From Clostridiales bacterium UBA7568 (GTDB lineage Bacteria > Bacillota > Clostridia > Oscillospirales > CAG-272), in the NCBI GenBank assembly GCA_002479075.1, contig DLLG01000011.1, forward strand, positions 1 through 64,000: a stretch of DNA of 64,000 bases, given 5' to 3'. The notes beneath the pieces are model-generated. The model was not told the DNA's origin. It searched no databases and saw only the letters and a program-made list of their open reading frames with translations. Both the position numbers and the translations under genes were made by a program. Shown piece by piece: positions 33,719 through 42,585 of this stretch (position 1 is the first letter of the stretch; every line of letters begins with the position of its first letter).

Positions 33719-33751
33719 TTAGGAGAGAAAATCATCATTTCTCTCCTAAAT
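33719..33751. terminator. Palindrome at the end of int
   Basis: TTAGGAGAGAAA / TTTCTCTCCTAA with a 7-base loop. It overlaps the last codons of the integrase gene, can end its transcript, and repeats the arm-site sequence TTTCTCTCCT in both orientations. Confidence 0.6.
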
Positions 33752-34943
33752 CATTTGAAACCCAACGGCTTCCGAAATCGCCTCTTTCAGGCAAAATAAG
33801 TCCTGTTTCCATTGCCTGTGCCGAGGAGATTTTGGAACTGTAATCCAGGTGAGCATAAATATTTGCCGTTGTTGTAAAATCGCTGTGACCAAGCCACTCT
33901 TGAATATGCTTTAGCGGTACGCCGTTAGCAAGAAGCAGTGAAGCACAGCTATGACGAAGGTCGTGAAATCGCATACGGCGCAAACCGTGCTGTTCCAAAA
34001 ACTTCGGGAAATAAGAAGTTAGATAACCCGCTCGCATACGCTCGCCCATTTCATCTACAAACACAAAACCCTCATATTCATAATTGTAACAGTTGCCGCA
34101 TATCTTCTTGTTCAATTCCTGCGCTTCCCTTACCTGCATAAAGTAGTCTCGAAAACTGCCGACAAGCGGTAAAGTACGCAAGCTTGATTTGGTCTTTGCC
34201 GATTGTTGCTCGATTTCCGTATACTTACCGTTTACGGAAATTGAAGTTACCGTTCGCTTAATCGAAATCGTGCCACGCTCAAAGTCTATGGCGTCCCATT
34301 TAAGCCCCAACACCTCGCCACGGCGAAAGCCGTAAAAAGCGGCTACAAGCACCGGCAGTTCTAGTTTTGTTCCTCTAAGCGCTTCAAACATTTTCTGCAT
34401 TTCCTCTGCCGAAAGAAATACAGGCTGAAAATCGTTTTTCTTCGGTCGGTCAACCTTATCAGCCACATTCTGCATCAGCATATCGGTTTTCACCGCATAT
34501 TTGAGCGCCGAATGAATAACGGCGTGGTAGTGTATGACCGTGTTGGGTTTTACCTTTTTGAGCATCTCGGAATAAAACATTTGCAAATGCCTTGCTTCAA
34601 GCTCACGGAGTGTCAGCTTCTTCTTACGGAAATAAGGTTCGATAACGCTTTTTATAAGTCCTAAGTAAGAAGAATACGTCGCAATCGCCAGCCTTCCTTT
34701 GGCGATTTCCAACCACTCCAGAAGATAATCGGCAAACAACATATCGCTGCTTAACTCTCCGACTTCTTCGGGAACTTCAAATTCTGCCCGCAGTTTAGCA
34801 AGCTCGGCTTCCGCTTTTCGTTTGTTGCCCTTTTCGGGCAGTCCCAAGGAAATCCACTTTGTTTTTCGTTGCCCCTTGGCGTTTTTGTAATTCAGTACGG
34901 CATAGTAATTGCCGTTTTTAACCGATAAATGTCCTGCTACCAT
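33735..34943 (-). CDS. int: Tyrosine integrase of the 17-kb element
   Basis: A 402-residue phage/Tn916-type integrase with three parts: an N-terminal AP2-like arm-binding domain (about 1-60, NYYAVLNYKNAKGQRKTKW), a SAM-like core-binding domain (about 68-165) and the catalytic domain with GFRRGEVLGLKW (Arg), HDLRHS (His, Arg), LGHSD (His) and the Tyr of ANIYAHLD. Its 3' end faces attL. AGGAGG precedes the ATG. A palindrome CCAAACCGA / TCGGTTTGG (34985-34993, 35010-35018) surrounds a leftward TATAAT upstream and may be an operator. Confidence 0.93.
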   Translation of the reverse strand: MVAGHLSVKNGNYYAVLNYKNAKGQRKTKWISLGLPEKGNKRKAEAELAKLRAEFEVPEEVGELSSDMLFADYLLEWLEIAKGRLAIATYSSYLGLIKSVIEPYFRKKKLTLRELEARHLQMFYSEMLKKVKPNTVIHYHAVIHSALKYAVKTDMLMQNVADKVDRPKKNDFQPVFLSAEEMQKMFEALRGTKLELPVLVAAFYGFRRGEVLGLKWDAIDFERGTISIKRTVTSISVNGKYTEIEQQSAKTKSSLRTLPLVGSFRDYFMQVREAQELNKKICGNCYNYEYEGFVFVDEMGERMRAGYLTSYFPKFLEQHGLRRMRFHDLRHSCASLLLANGVPLKHIQEWLGHSDFTTTANIYAHLDYSSKISSAQAMETGLILPERGDFGSRWVSNDLGEK

Positions 34944-34984
34944 TTTTAATTCCTCCTAAAATCTTAATTTTGCAGAGCAGAACT

Positions 34985-35018
34985 CCAAACCGACAGCATT
35001 ATTATAGCATCGGTTTGG
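34985..35018 (-). promoter_or_regulatory. Palindrome around the int promoter -10 box
   Basis: Arms CCAAACCGA and TCGGTTTGG enclose a TATAAT on the minus strand (complement of 35000-35005). A dimeric regulator bound here would control int. No strong -35 box is seen, so activation is possible. Confidence 0.5.
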
Positions 35019-35067
35019 GGTTCTCTCCATTCTGTGAATTGTTTTGCCGTATTCGTATCTGTACGAA

Positions 35068-35976
35068 TCAGCGAGCGTCTCGGTTTCGTTCTCTCTGCCG
35101 CTTTAACAGCTCCAAGCCTTTTATAATATCTCGGCGTATTTGCTCATCGGTGTAGCCCTGCGGAAAATACTTTTTAAAATCCTCACGCTTAAATTTTATC
35201 TGCTCCTGCTGATTCGGTTTTTCCTCCGACATCACCGCATAAATCATTTGGTTGTCCAGCATACCCTGCTGACTTAACTTTTTCAGCCGTATGCTTTGTG
35301 CGTGAGACGGTGTGCAGTCGTTCAGTTCCATAGCGTCAAGCAGTATTCTCTGCTCTGACTTGTCTAAGTACGAAATTTCTACCGCAGGATTGAAAGCAAT
35401 TTTGCCTTCGTCTACCATTGCAAGCAGTTCGGGGATTAAGTAGGTCAAACGGATATAACGCTGAATCTGTCTTCCGCTATCTACCGATTCATCAGCCATT
35501 TTTTCTCTTGACCACTTCTGGACAAGTTGTCCAGAAGCTACACCCTGATGTTTTATTGCTTCCAGTTTCATCTTATAGGCAAAGGCTTTTTCACTCGGCA
35601 AAATCGTCTCTCTTTGTAAATTTGCGTCTACCATTGCGATAACTGCTTCATCATCGGACATCTCACGCACGATTACGGGCATTGTTTCAATTCCTAACAC
35701 TCGACACGCTGCAAGCCTACGATGACCTGAGATAAGTTCGTAGCCACCGTCAGGCAAGGGTCTTGCAAGTGCCGGAGTGATTGCGCCTACCTTGCGTATG
35801 CTTTCAATCATTCGCTCCATTTCCTCATTGTTCTGCACTTTAAATGGATGATTTTTAAAGGGATGAAGTTCTGAAAGCGGAATGTTTTGAACACGCTCTA
35901 ACTTTACATCGTCCCGCATTTCCTGCGTGGTGAATAAATCGTCCAGTTTAGGTAAAGTAAAATCTGATTTTCTCAT
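35068..35976 (-). CDS. ParB-family partition-like protein
   Basis: A 302-residue ParB/Spo0J-type protein. The N-terminal ParB domain has IPLSELHPFKNHPF and ELISGHRRLAACRVLGI (CTP/arginine-rich box), then DANLQRE and a helix-turn-helix region. No ParA gene lies nearby, which is usual for ParB proteins of integrative elements. The ATG at 35976 has GAGAGG upstream and is preferred over an ATG 30 bases earlier that overlaps the next gene. Confidence 0.85.
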   Translation of the reverse strand: MRKSDFTLPKLDDLFTTQEMRDDVKLERVQNIPLSELHPFKNHPFKVQNNEEMERMIESIRKVGAITPALARPLPDGGYELISGHRRLAACRVLGIETMPVIVREMSDDEAVIAMVDANLQRETILPSEKAFAYKMKLEAIKHQGVASGQLVQKWSREKMADESVDSGRQIQRYIRLTYLIPELLAMVDEGKIAFNPAVEISYLDKSEQRILLDAMELNDCTPSHAQSIRLKKLSQQGMLDNQMIYAVMSEEKPNQQEQIKFKREDFKKYFPQGYTDEQIRRDIIKGLELLKRQRERNRDAR

Positions 35977-35996
35977 TGTTGTTTTCCTCTCTTTCG

Positions 35997-36335
35997 TTAT
36001 TTCCATTTGAGCTCGCTTTCGGCGGGGCGTAAAAAGGTCGCCTCAATGTCCGCCTGAAATCGGTGCCACCGTTCCGCTTCTCGCCGCAGCATAGGCGCAT
36101 CGACAAACCCCAGCGTATTCGCTTTCACCGCAAGCTGATTGATGTTGTTGCCGATGGTAGACAGCTTGCGCATTGCTTCATAGAAATTGCCGTCCGGTTT
36201 TTCTCTCGGCTCATACCCTCGAATCAGCAAACGAATCACCGCCGTTTCCGATATTCCGGCAAGCTCTGCTTTTCTTTTAAGCTCTGCCGCCTCTTGGGAT
36301 GAGAGCCAAAACTGTTTCTTAATTCTTTTGTTAAT
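35997..36335 (-). CDS. MobC-like relaxosome protein
   Basis: The C-terminal part (LSTIGNNINQLAVKANTLG) is the signature of plasmid mobilisation proteins of the MobC type. The ribbon-helix-helix N-terminus expected for the family is present only if translation starts upstream of all standard start codons: the frame continues to INKRIKKQFWLSSQEA, beginning with an ATT at 36335 that has GGAAAGGA before it. I take that rare start, giving 112 residues; a GTG at 36239 would give 80 residues and cut the DNA-binding half. No relaxase gene follows. Confidence 0.7.
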   Translation of the reverse strand: MNKRIKKQFWLSSQEAAELKRKAELAGISETAVIRLLIRGYEPREKPDGNFYEAMRKLSTIGNNINQLAVKANTLGFVDAPMLRREAERWHRFQADIEATFLRPAESELKWK

Positions 36336-36451
36336 AACCGTTCCTTTCCGAGAGAGGTTTTAGGAGACATCCTAACGAGTTTTTACTGTTTGGGAGTACA
36401 AACAGTCTGCTCGCTACGATAGCGCAGCCTAAAACCTCCGCCCTGTTTTTA
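36336..36451. other. Short gap between two relaxosome-like genes
   Basis: No gene. It contains an imperfect inverted repeat built from TTTTAGGAGA-like and CCTAAAACCTCC-like segments. It could be part of a transfer origin, but nothing decisive is seen. Confidence 0.3.
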
Positions 36452-36712
36452 TTACTTCAGTAAGTCCTCTATCACGCTCAGTCGATAGAGGATTTCGCTT
36501 TTTTCAAGGGACTCCAAATCCTTTTTGAGCTGTCTTACCTGTCGAAAAGTCTTGTAGATTTTCTCATCGGTTGCGGCTTTTACGTTCTTTCCAAGTCCCA
36601 ATCTTCTGAGATATTCCGACATGGATAGTCCGCAATACATTGCGCTTTCGCTGAGCTTTTCTTTCTCGGCGGGTGTTACTCTTACGTTGATTCCTTGTGT
36701 TTTACTTCTCAT
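36452..36712 (-). CDS. Ribbon-helix-helix mobilisation-type protein
   Basis: An 86-residue protein: INVRVTPAEKEKLSESAMYC followed by GLSMSEYLRRLGLG is a ribbon-helix-helix with the usual MobC-like plant, then a coiled helix to the C-terminus. Relaxosome accessory proteins and CopG-type regulators look alike. The ATG at 36712 lies 10 bases after AAAGGA. Confidence 0.75.
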   Translation of the reverse strand: MRSKTQGINVRVTPAEKEKLSESAMYCGLSMSEYLRRLGLGKNVKAATDEKIYKTFRQVRQLKKDLESLEKSEILYRLSVIEDLLK

Positions 36713-36768
36713 AAATATCAAATCCTTTCTTTTGTTTGTGACGACAATGACGGTTGTGACGGTGTTTT

Positions 36769-37794
36769 CTATATAGAGATCTCGCCGTCATTTCCGTCAC
36801 CGCTGTCATTCATTTCAAGCCGAATCAGGCGGCTTGTCCCCGTGCGTTTGGTTCTGTATTCAATGCCCTGTGGCATCAAAACCTCTGCCGAAAACCTCGC
36901 CAGCAGCTTGGTTACCACGTTTGCCGTGGTTTCAGTTTCGTTCATTTCGGTAAGTAGCTGACTTGCTGTGCCTTGCCAAGTTCTGCGCAAGGCTATGAAG
37001 GAAACAAGACGAAAAAGAAAGTTGGGAATCTCTTCTCGGTGAAGATCTTCGGCGTTCTTTCGTTCCACAAGCTCCCATAAATGGGTTCCGTTATCGAACT
37101 TCAGGGTAAGCTCCTGATACTCTATATCTCGTCCCGTAGCAAGGAGCGTTCCCATCTCGCTTGAGCGACTGCGTTTCAAAATAAAACTCGTATCAGCAGC
37201 TCCCGTGATACCCGTTGAACCCGTAACCTCGTTGAATGGGTCGTTGGCATCCTTCATTTTGCGAACGTGATGAACGACCACCACCGCTATCCCGAACCTA
37301 TCCGAAATGGTTTTTAGCGCCGTGATATCGTCGTAATCTCCTGCATACATTCCGCTTTTACCGATGGTGTTTCGAGAGTCACGAACCTTTTGAAAAGTAT
37401 CGATAATCACAAGCTTTGTGTTCGGAAAGTCGGTTAGATAATCTTCAATCTGATGCTCTAAACCATTCCCGATCTGAAAACTCGTGGTAGCAATTCGAAG
37501 CTCGGCAGGCGCTTCATCGGTCAGCTGATACAAGCGGTTTTGAATACGAATGTGGGTATCTTCCAAGCACAGATACAGCACGTCGCACTTGTGGGTTTCA
37601 AATTCCCACACGGGATTTCCTCTTGCCACCTGCATACCGAGCCACAGCATCAGCCAGCTTTTACCGATCTTACTTGCGCCCGATAATACGCTCAGTCCCT
37701 GCGGTATCAAGCCTTCCACAACGAACAGTGTCTTGCGGAGCGGCGTTGATAACAAGGTGTCCGCATCAACGGTTCTCAATTTTTCAACTTGCAT
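36769..37794 (-). CDS. RepA-like AAA ATPase (hexameric helicase type)
   Basis: A 341-residue RecA-fold ATPase of the plasmid RepA / AAA_25 group. Walker A SGASKIGKSW, Walker B KLVIIDTFQKV, and HHVRKMKDANDPFNEVTGST with the conserved region after the sensor. Such proteins act in replication of integrative and mobilisable elements. The ATG at 37794 follows GGAGGTG; the gene overlaps the upstream HTH gene by 11 bases. Confidence 0.85.
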   Translation of the reverse strand: MQVEKLRTVDADTLLSTPLRKTLFVVEGLIPQGLSVLSGASKIGKSWLMLWLGMQVARGNPVWEFETHKCDVLYLCLEDTHIRIQNRLYQLTDEAPAELRIATTSFQIGNGLEHQIEDYLTDFPNTKLVIIDTFQKVRDSRNTIGKSGMYAGDYDDITALKTISDRFGIAVVVVHHVRKMKDANDPFNEVTGSTGITGAADTSFILKRSRSSEMGTLLATGRDIEYQELTLKFDNGTHLWELVERKNAEDLHREEIPNFLFRLVSFIALRRTWQGTASQLLTEMNETETTANVVTKLLARFSAEVLMPQGIEYRTKRTGTSRLIRLEMNDSGDGNDGEISI

Positions 37795-38014
37795 TTTTCT
37801 CACCTCCTTCCTCCATAACATAGTTGATGACATTGACCTTCGGGATCTTAAAGGCATTTCCGATTTTGATGCCGGAGATATATCCGTCGTTGATAAGGTC
37901 GTATGCCAAGTGTCTGCTGATGCCCAACATTTTCTGAAGCTGAGCCACGGTTACGATGTCCGGATAGTCCGGAAACATCATCTTGTAGAGTTCTCTTAAC
38001 TCTGTTTTTCTCAT
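37784..38014 (-). CDS. Excisionase-type HTH protein
   Basis: A 76-residue protein with a MerR/HTH_17 winged helix: VTVAQLQKMLGISRHLAYDL then NDGYISGIKIGNAFKIPK. Proteins of this kind serve as excisionases or as replication/transfer regulators of mobile elements. Overlaps the RepA-like gene; AGGAGG before the ATG. Confidence 0.8.
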   Translation of the reverse strand: MRKTELRELYKMMFPDYPDIVTVAQLQKMLGISRHLAYDLINDGYISGIKIGNAFKIPKVNVINYVMEEGGEKNAS

Positions 38015-38681
38015 AATCTGTTACCTCCTTCTGAGAATGTTCAGCCACACGGTTTTCGTGGCTATGTAAAGAGCTCGGTATAAGGAGAGGCAGCCTTATG
38101 CCGACTCTTTCGCCGGTCTGCCTGAATGTCGTTCCTGCTCCGGAATCTCACCGCAACGTTTTGTTTTTCCTGGCACGCTCATATCGTGGCGATACTTTAC
38201 CGAAAAACATATCTCATTCAGCCGGTCATTAAGTTGTCAAGGTTCACTGAAGGTTTTTTATCTCCTCAAGGAGTAGCCGGCGAGGTACGGGGTGAATATC
38301 CGAAGAAGAAAATTATTTTTCGCTCATTACCCCGTACTAACCAATTGGCGAATTCTTTTGGAGTTTGGCAAAAAATTTTTTATAACCTCACTTTTAGTTG
38401 CTGACTTTTTGAGAAAATGGACAAATTGTTTTTTCTTTTTCGCTTGAAAACGGCGTGTTATCAGGGTTTTGTCCCTTCACTTATTCCGAAAGAGGTCGGC
38501 GTATGCACACCCATTTTTACGAAAAAATTCTTCGTGCGAAAAGAAAAAACAGCCGAAAACCCTTTATTTACGGGCATTTTTGGCTGAAAAAATATTTTGA
38601 AATTTTTTGAAATTCATAGAAAAACGGGTGAAAATCTGCTATAATTATGAAAAGGTCAACTTATGATATGACGGTGATGTT
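38015..38681. other. 667-base non-coding region of the element
   Basis: No gene. Left part GC-rich with short dyads; in the middle GTACGGGGT (38285-38293) and ACCCCGTAC (38329-38337) form a perfect 9-base inverted repeat with 35 bases between; right part very AT-rich with a TATAAT at 38640-38645 for the next gene. The divergence point next to RepA-like and relaxosome genes makes it the best candidate for an origin of replication or transfer. Confidence 0.45.
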
Positions 38682-40058
38682 ATGATTTTAAAAAGAATAC
38701 CTGACAAATTGAAAAAGGATATTGAGCAGTTTCATTCTTCTAATAGCGACTCGAATGAGATATGGCTTCTCTCGGCAGATTCGGGAATGGGCAAGACCTA
38801 TGCGGCGTTATCTTACTGCGTCGAAAATAAGGATAGCCTTTACTTTTCCTTTCGGCATATCAGCGCTGAACTTGCTCGGAAAACCTTTGCGGAGCGTTAT
38901 CCCGATGTATTCAGGGATTGTGCAACTTGGTCGGCATTCTTCGATTGCCTACAAGTCTTTGGCAAAAGAAAACGCCCAACCGTCTTTTTTGACGATGTGG
39001 GCGAACGAAATGATAAGAATGATTTTTATGCGGCATTAAAGAACTTTTCAGAAGTAAGCAACGGTTGCGGTGTGCTTGTAGTGTTAATCGGCAGACCTTG
39101 GGAACAGATTGAAATACCCTGCCAAACGCTCTATATAACGCCATATTCCACGCAAGAGATTGCCGAAACGCTGTCCGTAAGCGACAAGGAATCGGTAGAC
39201 ATATTTTGCCTGTCGGCGGGTATTACGGAACTTTTATCTCTTTACGATACGAGCATTTCTTTTGAAGAAAATGTAAAAGCGTTGCTTTATATCAATTCCC
39301 CGTTTTATCGACTAATAAATGATAAGATGTGCGAATGTTTCCGAACGCCCGAAAGCTACAACACGCTGCTATATGCAATGGTGAACGGTTATAATCGCAT
39401 CACCGAACTGTCGGCGTTTTCAGGTTATCCGAAAAACAAATGCGATAAGTACATTAAAACGCTGTGCGAATTCGGTCTTGTCCGTAAGGAACCCGAAAAG
39501 AACGGACACACAAAGTATTATCCGGCGAACAGCTACATTGCCCTGTGGTATAAAACTCTGCTGACCGCTGTACCAAACTCAGACGGCTGTTTCGGTGAAG
39601 ATGTTTATAATCGTTTCGTGAGATATTTTAACGATGAGATACTTTCTACATTTTACAAAGAAATGTGCGCCTATTGGTTAGATAAAAATCTCAATTCCAT
39701 CTCAACGGACTACATTGACACCAAAGATTTAAGCTATCGGAATGTCAAAGTCGGCGAGGTAGCCTTTGATTTTGCCTGCGAGAAAAAACGGGCGGTATAT
39801 GCCTATTACGATACAATTCCCGGTGAAAAACTTACGCAAAAGCTCTGGAAAGAGATTGAAAGAAGCACTACAAAAGACAGACCGTTTTACGAGAATGAAT
39901 ACGTTATCTGCACCGTAAACCGTGTTCCTGATAGCTACTGGACATTGAGCAAGCATTATGATAACGTGCATATCGTCAAGCTTTCTTCTCTATTTGCTAC
40001 CTATAACAAGGAATATAACCGCCGTATGCACCCTCGGTTTGTTCCGTCGTTTGTCTGA
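38682..40058 (+). CDS. AAA+ ATPase with DUF234-like C-terminus
   Basis: A 458-residue protein of the archaeal-type ATPase group: Walker A DSGMGKT, Walker B TVFFDDVGE, an arginine finger candidate in VLIGRPWEQ, then a winged helix (NRITELSAFSGYPKNKCDKY) and a C-terminal domain like the PD-(D/E)xK-related DUF234 (VGEVAFDFACEKKRAVYAYY), with the usual catalytic lysine not evident. Such ATPases occur widely on mobile elements; a toxin or regulatory role is suspected but unproven. It stands alone before the HTH-Fic pair. Confidence 0.7.
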   Translation: MILKRIPDKLKKDIEQFHSSNSDSNEIWLLSADSGMGKTYAALSYCVENKDSLYFSFRHISAELARKTFAERYPDVFRDCATWSAFFDCLQVFGKRKRPTVFFDDVGERNDKNDFYAALKNFSEVSNGCGVLVVLIGRPWEQIEIPCQTLYITPYSTQEIAETLSVSDKESVDIFCLSAGITELLSLYDTSISFEENVKALLYINSPFYRLINDKMCECFRTPESYNTLLYAMVNGYNRITELSAFSGYPKNKCDKYIKTLCEFGLVRKEPEKNGHTKYYPANSYIALWYKTLLTAVPNSDGCFGEDVYNRFVRYFNDEILSTFYKEMCAYWLDKNLNSISTDYIDTKDLSYRNVKVGEVAFDFACEKKRAVYAYYDTIPGEKLTQKLWKEIERSTTKDRPFYENEYVICTVNRVPDSYWTLSKHYDNVHIVKLSSLFATYNKEYNRRMHPRFVPSFV

Positions 40059-40170
40059 GTCTTAATATAATTCTCAAAGCCTTCTCCCAATTTTTTTGGA
40101 AAAGGGCTTTTCCTTTGCCGTGCAATTTATAACTTTTTCGTTTCAATCCCGAATAAACCCCTATTAAACC

Positions 40171-40199
40171 TTGAAAAATCCTAAGAATTGTGTTATACT
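40171..40199 (+). promoter_or_regulatory. Promoter of the HTH-Fic pair
   Basis: TTGAAA, 17-base spacer, TATACT, 45 bases before the HTH gene. Confidence 0.75.
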
Positions 40200-40243
40200 T
40201 TATGATGTATAATTGTATTTTCGTGAAAACGGAGGATTTCACC

Positions 40244-40432
40244 ATGGATAACAACCTTGAACGCTGGTATTCAATGAAAGAGATAATGGAATATTTGGGC
40301 GTTAGCCGTGATACAGTTCTCGACTGGATTGAACGTCGCAATATGCCCGCCGCTAAGATAGGCAGACTGTGGAAATTCAAGGTCAGCGAAGTCGATGCTT
40401 GGATGAAATCCGGCGTTGCGGCTGATAAGTAA
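40244..40432 (+). CDS. Small HTH protein, probable partner of Fic
   Basis: A 62-residue HTH_17 / excisionase-type protein: YSMKEIMEYLGVSRDTVLDW then MPAAKIGRLWKFKVSEVDAW. GGAGG lies before the ATG at 40244. It is 20 bases before the Fic gene. As the Fic protein shows no built-in inhibitory motif, this HTH may be the antitoxin or autoregulator. Confidence 0.8.
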   Translation: MDNNLERWYSMKEIMEYLGVSRDTVLDWIERRNMPAAKIGRLWKFKVSEVDAWMKSGVAADK

Positions 40433-40452
40433 TTGTAATTTGGAGGTGCGAT

Positions 40453-41058
40453 ATGGCACTTGAAAATAAATTAGGTCTTACAAATTCTGCCGATCTTGCC
40501 CGTGAAGAAGAACGCATCAGCAAGAAAAAGGCTGCGGAGCTTTTTGAAAAAGGCATTTTAGCCAATCTTCCTGTCGGTAAGTTTTCTTCATTGCAGGCAA
40601 TCCATAAATATCTCTTTGAGGATATTTACGACTTTGCAGGCAAACTCAGAACAGTCAATATTGCAAAAGGAAATTTCCGTTTTGCACCGCTTATGTACTT
40701 GCAAGCGGCACTTGAAAACATTGATAAAATGCCGCAGTCTACCTTTGACGAGATAGTAGAAAAGTATGTTGAGATGAACATCGCCCACCCTTTCCGTGAG
40801 GGCAACGGACGAAGCACTCGCATTTGGCTCGACCATATTTTGAAAACCGAAATCGGCAAAGTAGTGGACTGGAGCAAGCTTGATAAAGAAGATTACTTGC
40901 TTGCAATGGAGCGTAGCCCGATAAAAGATATTGAAATCAAACACCTTTTGAAAAACGCACTTACCGATGAAATAGACAGCCGTGAGGTCTATATGAAAGG
41001 TATCGACCACAGCTACTATTACGAAGGATACACAACCTTCAAGACGGAAGAATTGTAA
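40453..41058 (+). CDS. Fic-family AMP transferase (likely toxin)
   Basis: A 201-residue Fic protein with the complete active site HPFREGNGRSTR (about residues 112-123): His for catalysis, Asn/Gly/Arg for nucleotide phosphate. Before it, IYDFAGKLRTVNIAKGNFRF is the usual flap region. Fic enzymes transfer AMP to target proteins. I see no (S/T)xxxE(G/N) inhibitory helix in the chain, so restraint should come from another protein, most simply the small HTH upstream. Confidence 0.88.
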   Translation: MALENKLGLTNSADLAREEERISKKKAAELFEKGILANLPVGKFSSLQAIHKYLFEDIYDFAGKLRTVNIAKGNFRFAPLMYLQAALENIDKMPQSTFDEIVEKYVEMNIAHPFREGNGRSTRIWLDHILKTEIGKVVDWSKLDKEDYLLAMERSPIKDIEIKHLLKNALTDEIDSREVYMKGIDHSYYYEGYTTFKTEEL

Positions 41059-41082
41059 AATCCCAAAGTGTCAACTATGGGA

Positions 41083-41111
41083 TTCCAAAGTGCCAAATTG
41101 ACACTTTGGAA
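41083..41111 (+). terminator. Inverted repeat after fic
   Basis: TTCCAAAGTG / CACTTTGGAA with a 9-base loop; a third partial copy, CCCAAAGTGTCA, lies just upstream (41062-41073). No T-run follows, so it may be a weak terminator or a protein-binding site. Confidence 0.5.
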
Positions 41112-41171
41112 CCGTGAATGCGAAATTTGTAGATGATTGAGGAAAAATCCTCTAATATAGGAGAATTCTAT

Positions 41172-41588
41172 ATGGATAATCATACCGAAGAACAGCGGCG
41201 TAAAAATATGCAAGCTGTAAAGAATAAAGACTCCAAAATCGAAGTTATGTTACGTAAGGAATTGTGGGAACGAGGACTACGATATCAAAAGAACAGCAAA
41301 AAAGTTTTCGGCAAACCCGATATTGTATTTATCGGCAAGAAAGTCGCCGTCTTTTGCGATAGCGAGTTTTGGCACGGATATGATTGGGATAACAAAAAGC
41401 AAGAAATAAAGTCTCGGCGAGAATTTTGGATCCCCAAAATCGAACGAAACATACAACGAGATATAGAGGTAAACGAGAGACTCAAAACCGAGGACTGGAC
41501 TGTTTTAAGGTTTTGGGGAAACGATATAAAGAAAAATTTGACTGTTTGTGCTGATAAAATTGAAAAGGCGGTAAAAGAAAATGTCTAA
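41172..41588 (+). CDS. vsr: Vsr-type mismatch endonuclease
   Basis: A 138-residue very-short-patch repair enzyme. NMQAVKNKDSKIEVMLRKEL, the zinc/active-site stretch KPDIVFIGKKVAVFCDSEFW HG, and the end LRFWGNDIKKN are family hallmarks. It nicks at T-G mismatches that arise when 5-methylcytosine deaminates, so it protects sites made by the adjacent C5 methyltransferase. The ATG at 41172 has AGGAGA upstream. It overlaps the methyltransferase gene by 8 bases. Confidence 0.9.
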   Translation: MDNHTEEQRRKNMQAVKNKDSKIEVMLRKELWERGLRYQKNSKKVFGKPDIVFIGKKVAVFCDSEFWHGYDWDNKKQEIKSRREFWIPKIERNIQRDIEVNERLKTEDWTVLRFWGNDIKKNLTVCADKIEKAVKENV

Positions 41589-42585
41589 ACTGAAATCAAT
41601 TGATTTGTTTGCCGGTATCGGCGGTATTCGGCTTGGTTTTGATAAAGCATTTAAAGAAGATATTGAAACGGTTTTCGTTAGCGAATGGGATGAATTTGCT
41701 CAAAAAACCTACAAAGCAAATTTTGAAGACAGTTTCGAAATCGCAGGAGACATTACCAAAATCGACGAAAAAGAAATCCCTTCATTTGATATTTGTTTAG
41801 CAGGTTTCCCATGTCAGGCATTTAGTCTCGCCGGGCATAGAATGGGATTCGACGACAATTACAAAGGATTATGCAGAGGAACTCTGTTTATGGATGTTGC
41901 CCGAATTTGTGAATATCACAAACCGAAAGTTATCTTCTGTGAAAATGTTAAGGGTTTGGTTATACACGACAAAGGTAGAACTTTTAAGATTATCTGTAAG
42001 ACATTTGAAGATTTAGGATACAGAGTGTTTTATCAAGTTCTAAACAGTAAAAATTACGGTGTGCCGCAAAATAGAGAAAGAATTTATATTGTTGCATTCA
42101 GGAATGATATTGCGCCCGATGAATTTGTCTTTCCGGACATTATAGATGACAGCAAACGATTGTGGGATATCAGAGAAGAAAAACCTGTGCCTGCAAAATA
42201 TTATCTTAGCGATGTTTATCTGGATACACTTAGAAAGCATAAAGCTCGACACGAATCTAAAGGTAACGGATTTGGTTATGAAATTCGTGATTGGAGCGAT
42301 ATTGCAGGAGCAATCGTATGCGGTGGTATGGGTAGAGAAAGAAACCTCGTTATTGACAAGCGTCAAAAGAACCTTGTTCCCACAACGCATATTAAAGGAA
42401 ACATCAATAAAGAAGGTATTCGTAAAATGACACCTCGTGAATGGGCCCGTTTACAAGGATTTCCTGACAGCTTTGTTCTTCCCCTTGCCGATACACACCT
42501 ATACAAGCAGTTTGGAAACAGTGTTACTGTTAATGTTATTGAAGCTATTGCAAATAAAATCAAGGAGGTTTTGACAAATGCCTGA
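41581..42585 (+). CDS. DNA cytosine-5 methyltransferase (HpaII-type system)
   Basis: A 334-residue C5 methyltransferase: motif I DLFAGIGGIRLGF, motif IV GFPCQAFSLAG with the catalytic Cys, motif VI ENVKGL, motif VIII QNRERIYIVAF, motif X KQFGNSVTVNVI. It overlaps both vsr (upstream) and the restriction gene (downstream), so the three form one unit. If the endonuclease is a HpaII homologue, the site is CCGG with methylation of one cytosine. Confidence 0.93.
   Translation: MSKLKSIDLFAGIGGIRLGFDKAFKEDIETVFVSEWDEFAQKTYKANFEDSFEIAGDITKIDEKEIPSFDICLAGFPCQAFSLAGHRMGFDDNYKGLCRGTLFMDVARICEYHKPKVIFCENVKGLVIHDKGRTFKIICKTFEDLGYRVFYQVLNSKNYGVPQNRERIYIVAFRNDIAPDEFVFPDIIDDSKRLWDIREEKPVPAKYYLSDVYLDTLRKHKARHESKGNGFGYEIRDWSDIAGAIVCGGMGRERNLVIDKRQKNLVPTTHIKGNINKEGIRKMTPREWARLQGFPDSFVLPLADTHLYKQFGNSVTVNVIEAIANKIKEVLTNA

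Noticed and set aside
38682..40058. Taking the AAA ATPase as part of a named STAND or AVAST defence system
   Set aside because: Domain order is the common archaeal-type ATPase with DUF234-like end; no sensor repeats or known effector.
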